Source: Alphaproteobacteria bacterium (GTDB lineage Bacteria; Pseudomonadota; Alphaproteobacteria; Bin95). From it: a DNA stretch of 64,000 nt. Under the pieces are notes generated by a model that saw only the letters and a list, made by a program, of their open reading frames with translations, made no database searches and was not told the DNA's origin. This document shows, in pieces, positions 36,088 to 64,000 of the stretch. The DNA is taken from positions 248,001 to 312,000 of the forward strand of contig JACKII010000002.1 of NCBI GenBank assembly GCA_020638555.1, in the 5' to 3' direction. The first letter of the stretch is position 1; each line of letters opens with the position of its first letter. The position numbers and the translations under genes were made by a program.

Positions 36088-37586
36088 CGGCAATCCGCAA
36101 GGTCGGCGTCTGCGGCGCCGGCGGCACCATGGGCGCGGGCATCGCGCTGGTCGCGGCGCGCGGCGGCTTCGAGACGGTCTGTTTCGACCTCTCGGCCGAG
36201 GCGCTGGCGCGCTCGCACACCGCCGCCGAGACCTTTTTCGGCCGCGCCGCCGAGCGCGGTCGCATGACGGAGCAAGAGCGCGACGCCGCACTCGCCCGCA
36301 TGCAGTCCACCACCGACCTCGCCGATCTGGCCGATTGCGACCTGGTGATCGAGGCGATTTTTGAGAATTTGGCCGTCAAGCGGGAGTTGTTCGGCACGCT
36401 GAACACCCTCTGCAAGCCGGAGACGCTGTTCGCCTCCAACACCTCGACCCTGTCGATCACCGAGATCGCCGGCGGCTGCGGCCGCGAGGACAGGGTGGTC
36501 GGCATGCATTTTTGCCTGCCGGCACAGGTGATGAAGCTGATCGAGATGTCCCGCGGCCTCAACACGTCGGACGAGAGTTTCGCCGCCGCCTGGGCCTGGT
36601 CCGAGGCCGCCGGCCAGCTTTCGGTCGAGACCCAGGACAAGCCGGGGTTTATTCTCAACGCGCTGCTGGTGCCGTTCAACAACGACGTCATCCGCGCCAT
36701 CGAAGCGGGCCTCGCGACGCCGGAGGATATCGACACCGCGATCAAGTCCGGCCTCGACTACAGGATGGGGCCGTGCACGCTGTTGGACCTGATCGGCCTC
36801 GACACGCAAATCCTGCTGGGCGAGGCGTTTTATCCGATCACCCACGACCCGCGCGCCGCCGTGCCGCCGCTGCTGCGCCGCATGGTGGCGGCCGGCAAGC
36901 TCGGCAACAAGTCGGGCCGGGGCTTCCTGACGGGCCTGACGGCGGAGAAGGCCATGTCCGCGCCGGCCTTTGCGATCCAGAGCGCCGGCGAAAGCCGCTC
37001 CTTCCCGGCGGGCGATGTCTTCCTCGACGGCGCGGGCGCCGATGGCGCGGTGACCGTCCATCTGGGCGGCGGCTTTGCGCCGGACGCCGGCAGGGCCGCC
37101 GTCCTGGTCGAACTCGACACCGAATGCCTGGGCGTGCACACCGGCGAGGACAGCGGCCGCGAGGGCTCGAACGCGGTCGGCTTCGCCCGCTACCGCAATG
37201 GCAGCGATGCGCCTTCGAACCTGATCGAACTGGTGCGCCAGCCGGCCACCGCCCCAGCGGCGCTGGCGGCCGCCCGCGCCGTGTTCGAGGCCGCCGGCTT
37301 CGACGTGGTGGTGTGCAAGGACCTGCCGGGCCGCATCGTCGACCGTCTGGTGCGTCCGAAATACAACGACGCCTTGCGCTTCATCGACGAGGGGCTCGCC
37401 AGTGCGGAAGACATGGACCGGACCTGCTGCCTGGGCCTCGGCTACCCGGATGGGCCGGTCGAGCGGGTGACCCGCGGCGGCCTCGCCCGGCATTTCGACG
37501 TCAGCCAGGCCATCCATGCCATGACCGGCCTCGCCGCCTACGCCCCGGCGCGGGCCGCCGCGGTCGCCAAGGCCCGCGAGGGCTGA
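36084..37586 (+). CDS. 3-hydroxyacyl-CoA dehydrogenase with duplicated C-terminal domain
   Basis: A 500-residue NAD-dependent dehydrogenase of the PaaH/Hbd type. The N-terminal Rossmann motif is VGVCGAGGTMGAGIALVAAR. The first C-terminal domain (about residues 185-285) has DKPGFILNALLVPFNNDVIR. A linker of about 90 residues is followed by a second, diverged C-terminal domain (DLPGRIVDRLVRPKYNDALR, about 405-490), as in phenylacetate-pathway homologues of similar size. The ATG at 36084 overlaps the upstream stop (ATGA). It ends the plus-strand operon and converges with the giant gene 100 bp away. It would oxidise 3-hydroxyacyl-CoA in beta-oxidation of the ring-opened product. Confidence 0.87.
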   Translation: MTAIRKVGVCGAGGTMGAGIALVAARGGFETVCFDLSAEALARSHTAAETFFGRAAERGRMTEQERDAALARMQSTTDLADLADCDLVIEAIFENLAVKRELFGTLNTLCKPETLFASNTSTLSITEIAGGCGREDRVVGMHFCLPAQVMKLIEMSRGLNTSDESFAAAWAWSEAAGQLSVETQDKPGFILNALLVPFNNDVIRAIEAGLATPEDIDTAIKSGLDYRMGPCTLLDLIGLDTQILLGEAFYPITHDPRAAVPPLLRRMVAAGKLGNKSGRGFLTGLTAEKAMSAPAFAIQSAGESRSFPAGDVFLDGAGADGAVTVHLGGGFAPDAGRAAVLVELDTECLGVHTGEDSGREGSNAVGFARYRNGSDAPSNLIELVRQPATAPAALAAARAVFEAAGFDVVVCKDLPGRIVDRLVRPKYNDALRFIDEGLASAEDMDRTCCLGLGYPDGPVERVTRGGLARHFDVSQAIHAMTGLAAYAPARAAAVAKAREG

Positions 37587-37609
37587 CTCTCGGAGTGGGC
37601 GCGGCCGGG

Positions 37610-37630
37610 TGGGGCGCTCCGGTCGCCCCA
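37610..37630. terminator. Candidate bidirectional terminator hairpin
   Basis: TGGGGCG (37610-37616) pairs with CGCCCCA (37624-37630) around CTCCGGT. It lies in the 100-bp gap between the convergent 3-hydroxyacyl-CoA dehydrogenase and giant exoprotein genes. A T-tract is missing on both sides. Confidence 0.4.
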
Positions 37631-37686
37631 GCGGCCCCGACACTGGCCAAACCATTGCGGTGCGTTTGGACGACGCGCGCCCGCAA

Positions 37687-61389
<23,703 letters not shown>

Positions 61390-61829
61390 AGCCCTGCCTC
61401 CCTCTGGCCAACCATCACCCAACCCTCGGCCCCGAAACTGAACGCGACACCAGGATAGGGTACATACTAAGATATGTGGGTGAATATGATCAAGACGAAG
61501 ATTGCTGCGCAGCCGACAAACGACGGAAGATTTCTTGCGGGGGTCTTTCTGCGCAAGACCAAGTGCTTGAAGCGTTTGCGTTAACTTACCGTCTGTCCGG
61601 TGCGGGCTTGTCCTGTGTAAGGGGCCCGTGCGCCTTATCACCCGCCGGCTCACTCCGAAGCGGCGAGCCGGATGCAGCGGTTTCGCGCCGTGTCCGGGGC
61701 GGAAGCGGCGTTCGCGCACACGAAGAGAAAATTTCCTTCCGGATTTTCGGCGATCTGTGGGACAACTGCCGGCAGTGGGCTGCTGCATGGCGGCGGTATG
61801 GGGGCCGAAATTGCTGGAAGGAGAAAACC
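61390..61829. other. Divergent intergenic region, 440 bp
   Basis: Lies between the start of the giant gene and the start of the GrdB-like gene. Open frames cross it on both strands but show no family resemblance and no suitable ribosome-binding sites. It holds the giant gene's leader and candidate promoter (61464-61493). A TTGCG/CGCAA inverted repeat near 61537-61558 is the only other structure noticed. Confidence 0.6.
61464..61493 (-). promoter_or_regulatory. Candidate sigma-70-type promoter of the giant exoprotein gene
   Basis: On the minus strand TTGATC (61493-61488), an 18-base spacer and TAGTAT (61469-61464) resemble -35 and -10 boxes in a locally AT-rich stretch. Transcription would begin near 61457 and leave a leader of about 70 bases before the ATG at 61389. 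A short ACATA/TATGT palindrome (61462-61477) overlaps the -10 box and could be an operator. Confidence 0.35.
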
Positions 61830-62711
61830 GTGGCTGGCCAAACTGCCGGGCCTCCGGTGGGATATATGGAGCGAACGCGCCGATATTATCGCGCGCTCGG
61901 CTATGACAACGACTATGTGTGGGCGCATCACGACACGGCGCCGTTCACCCGGCTGGCAAAGCCGCTGTCCCAGTGCACGGTGGCGTTGATCACCACGGCG
62001 GGGCCGCCCGACCTCTCGAACCGGGACGAGCGCAATCGCAAGCATGTCTGGTCCGGCGATGTCGACAATCCGCCGGCGACGTTCGACACCGACCTGGCCT
62101 GGGACAAGGAATCGACCCACACGGACGACCGCGAGACCTTCCTGCCGACCGAGGCCGCGAAGCGGCTGGCGGCGGAAGGGGTGATCGGCCGGCTGGCGCC
62201 GCGCTTCCACGGCGCGCCCACCGACTACAGCCACCGCAAGACCAACGAGCAGGACGCACCGGAACTGTTGCGCCGGCTGCGCGAGGACCGGGTCGACGCC
62301 GCCGTTCTGACCGCCCTTTGACCGGTGTGTCATCAGACCGTGAGTCTGATCGCCCGGCATTTGGAAGAGAACGGCATTCCCACCGTCGTCATCGGCTCGG
62401 CCAAGGATATCGTCGAGCATTGCGGCGTCGCGCGGTTCGTGTTCTCGGACTTCCCGCTCGGCAATCCGTGCGGCCATCCCTGGACGCCGGACATGCAGAC
62501 CGAGACGCTGCGGCTGGCGCTGTCCCTGCTGGAAACGGCGGCGGGGCCGCGGACCACCGTGCGCTCGCCGTTCGAGTGGAAGCCCGACCCCGACTGGCGC
62601 GAGCGCTACAACCGCATCCGGCCGGAAGACCGGGAGCGGCTGCTGGCCGTTGGTGACCAGCGCCGGCAAAATCGCGGCCAGGCGCCGCGGGACAGCGCCG
62701 CGGGCGATTGA
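61830..62711 (+). CDS. GrdB/PrdB-family selenoprotein with in-frame UGA (Sec164)
   Basis: A 293-residue protein of the glycine/sarcosine/betaine or D-proline reductase selenoprotein B family, read through the TGA at 62319-62321. The N-terminal part (CTVALITTAGPPDLSNRDER, EGVIGRLAPRFHG) and LREDRVDAAVLTAL lead into U-P-V-C-HQTVSL and ENGIPTVVIGSAKDIVE, collinear with PrdB, whose Sec lies in TAGUGTCH. The UGA thus falls on the redox UxxC position (Sec164, Cys167). A hairpin suited to SECIS function follows. The GTG at 61830 has AAGGAG six bases upstream; ATG at 61866 is an alternative. No GrdA, GrdC/D or PrdA partner is nearby, so the reductase substrate is unknown; a redox or reductase role is inferred. 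The downstream enolase-superfamily gene may share the transcript. Confidence 0.85.
62319..62350 (+). promoter_or_regulatory. UGA codon and candidate bacterial SECIS hairpin
   Basis: After TGA (62319-62321) the stem ATCAGAC (62332-62338) pairs perfectly with GTCTGAT (62344-62350) around the five-base loop CGTGA. The loop begins 18 bases after UGA and has G as its second base. Bacterial SECIS elements read by SelB typically have the apical loop 16-37 bases after UGA and a G among the first two loop bases, so this fits. The hairpin is inside the coding frame, as expected in bacteria. Confidence 0.75.
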
Positions 62712-62808
62712 GCACCGGGCGCTTGCGCCGGGATTGAACGCCGGGCGCTCGCGCTCGGATTGAAGCCGGGCGCTTGCGCTGGGATTGAACACCCGGCGCT
62801 TGCGCTGG
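62706..62808 (+). repeat. Four tandem 25-26-bp hairpin repeats
   Basis: Units begin at 62706, 62732, 62758 and 62783, each opening with GATTGA and containing a palindromic GGGCGCTTGCGC-type core that can fold on itself. The first unit overlaps the selenoprotein stop codon (62709-62711). The array separates that gene from the enolase-superfamily gene and could slow or stop transcription between them. It is unrelated in sequence to the 5.7-kb array but similar in style. Confidence 0.85.
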
Positions 62809-62886
62809 GGGCCGCCACAGGCGAAACCGGGGTCGTGCGGGTGCCGGCACGACCCCGGCGCCGATCGGAGCCAAGGGAGGCGAGGC

Positions 62887-64000
62887 ATGAAGGTTACCAA
62901 TGTCGAAACGCTCGTGTGCGACGCGGGCTGGCGCAATTACTATTTTCTGAAGCTGTCGACCGACACCGGCATTGTCGGCTGGAGCGAGTATGACGAGAGC
63001 TTCGGCTCGCCCGGCGTCGGCACCATCATCGAGAAGCTGGCCGGCCGGCTGGTCGGCGAGGACGTGGGCGCGCACGAGCGTTTCGTGCAACTGGCCCAGA
63101 GCGTCACCCGGCCGGCCCCCGGCAGCGTGATCGGCCAGGCCATCGGCGCGCTGGAAAACGCGCTGCTGGACGCCAAGGCCAAGGCGCTGGGCGTGCCTTG
63201 CTACGAATTGCTGGGCGGCAAGCATCGCGATGCGGTGCGGGTCTACTGGTCCCACTGCCCCAGCTGGCGCATCAACCACCCGGGCTACTACCCGCCGGCG
63301 GTGACCGACCTGGACGGGGTCAAGGCGACCGGGGCGGAGGCGGCGGAGCGCGGCTTCACCGGGCTCAAGACCAACCTGTTCATTCACGAGGACGGCAACC
63401 CCTATGCCTGGCGGGCCGGCTTCGGCGTGCCCTACCAGCCGCAATTGCCCATCGACCGCAAGCTGATCCGCAATGTCCGCGCGCATCTGGAGGCGCTGCG
63501 CGACGGCGCCGGGCCGGACATGGACATTCTGATCGACATCAACTTCAACGCGAAGCCGGAAGGCCTGTTGAAATTCCTGCGGGCGTTCGAGGATTTCGAC
63601 TTCTTCTGGGTCGAGGTCGACACGCACAACCCCAAGGCCCAGGCCTATGTGCGCGATCACAGCCCGCACCCGATCGCCTCGTGCGAGACGCTGATCGGCC
63701 TGAAGAATTTCCTGCCCTATTTCGAGGCGCAGGCGATGGACGTGGCCATTATCGATGCGGTCTGGAACGGCGTCTGGCAGTCCATGCGGATCGCGGCCAT
63801 GGCCGACGCCCACGACATCAACATCGCGCCGCACAATTTCTATGGCGATCTGTGCAGCATGATGAACATCCAGTTCGCCGCCGCGGTGCCGAACCTGCAC
63901 ATCATGGAGATCGACGTGGACCGTCTGCCCTGGGAGACGGACCTGTTCACCCATGCGCCGGAGTTCAGGGACGGCCATGTGCTGGTGCCGGACCGTCCCG
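62887..64000 (+). CDS. Mandelate racemase/muconate lactonizing (enolase superfamily) enzyme, 3' end outside window
   Basis: The first 371 residues of an enolase-superfamily enzyme; the frame is still open at the window end. The capping domain (residues 1 to about 120) is followed by the barrel with metal ligands Asp217 (ILIDINFN), Glu243 (FFWVEVD) and Glu267 (IASCETLIG), a candidate base Lys161 (GFTGLKTNL) and His316 (INIAPHNFYG). These fit abstraction of a proton next to a carboxylate, as in sugar-acid dehydratases and racemases. The ATG at 62887 has AAGGGAGG six bases upstream. The GLKTN motif differs from the usual KxK of mandelate racemases, so the exact reaction is uncertain. It lies 175 bp after the selenoprotein. 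Confidence 0.87.
   Translation, partial: MKVTNVETLVCDAGWRNYYFLKLSTDTGIVGWSEYDESFGSPGVGTIIEKLAGRLVGEDVGAHERFVQLAQSVTRPAPGSVIGQAIGALENALLDAKAKALGVPCYELLGGKHRDAVRVYWSHCPSWRINHPGYYPPAVTDLDGVKATGAEAAERGFTGLKTNLFIHEDGNPYAWRAGFGVPYQPQLPIDRKLIRNVRAHLEALRDGAGPDMDILIDINFNAKPEGLLKFLRAFEDFDFFWVEVDTHNPKAQAYVRDHSPHPIASCETLIGLKNFLPYFEAQAMDVAIIDAVWNGVWQSMRIAAMADAHDINIAPHNFYGDLCSMMNIQFAAAVPNLHIMEIDVDRLPWETDLFTHAPEFRDGHVLVPDRP

Noticed and set aside
61390..61788. Upstream in-frame extension of the giant gene (133 codons)
   Set aside because: No family resemblance, basic low-complexity composition and no ribosome-binding site, whereas the ATG at 61389 has GGGAGG seven bases before it.
62319..62321. TGA as a nonsense mutation or sequencing error making a pseudogene
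   Set aside because: The codon falls exactly on the Sec position of the family's UxxC motif and a SECIS-like hairpin follows at the correct distance. Both halves remain intact. It is kept as a selenocysteine codon, though not proven.

Overview
The window looks like chromosomal DNA of a GC-rich alphaproteobacterium, probably Rhodospirillales-like. The support is high GC throughout, an exosortase-A (XrtA) exopolysaccharide locus, a complete Liv-type ABC transporter and a dense set of acyl-CoA enzymes. The taxonomic call is an inference from gene content, not from a marker gene. No rRNA, tRNA, insertion sequence or CRISPR array was seen.

Layout: (1) 1-5.6 kb, plus strand: end of an XrtA-linked polysaccharide locus (FemAB-like protein, TIGR03087-type glycosyltransferase, exosortase A fused to an EpsI domain, amidotransferase). 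(2) 5.9-10.25 kb: a minus-strand set (cyclase-family hydrolase, phosphonoacetate hydrolase PhnA, second alkaline-phosphatase-superfamily enzyme) plus a divergent quinone oxidoreductase. Both ends carry inverted copies of one composite intergenic repeat. (3) 10.4-15.1 kb, minus: a five-gene Liv-type ABC importer. (4) 15.3-24.6 kb, less GC-rich in places: a 1431-aa GMC oxidoreductase/alpha-beta hydrolase fusion with a metallophosphoesterase, divergent from a cyclase-ATPase-TPR regulator. (5) 24.7-37.6 kb: acyl-CoA metabolism (tandem CoA-transferase, acyl-CoA carboxylase beta subunit, LysR regulator, two acyl-CoA dehydrogenases, BadI-like hydrolase, acyl-CoA ligase, SDR, 3-hydroxyacyl-CoA dehydrogenase). 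The last five genes resemble the cyclohexanecarboxylate ring-opening pathway. (6) 37.7-61.4 kb, minus: one gene for a protein of about 7900 aa, probably secreted by a type I system. (7) 61.8-64 kb, plus: a GrdB/PrdB-type protein with an in-frame UGA followed by a SECIS-like hairpin, then an enolase-superfamily enzyme running off the window.

Two items stand out. The first is a likely selenoprotein at 61830-62711 that ordinary gene calling would split in two. The second is the giant exoprotein: its N-terminal 4600 residues resolve into eight blocks of exactly seven repeats each, which suggests a string of eight seven-bladed beta-propellers. VCBS, CARDB, poly-glycine and RTX segments follow.
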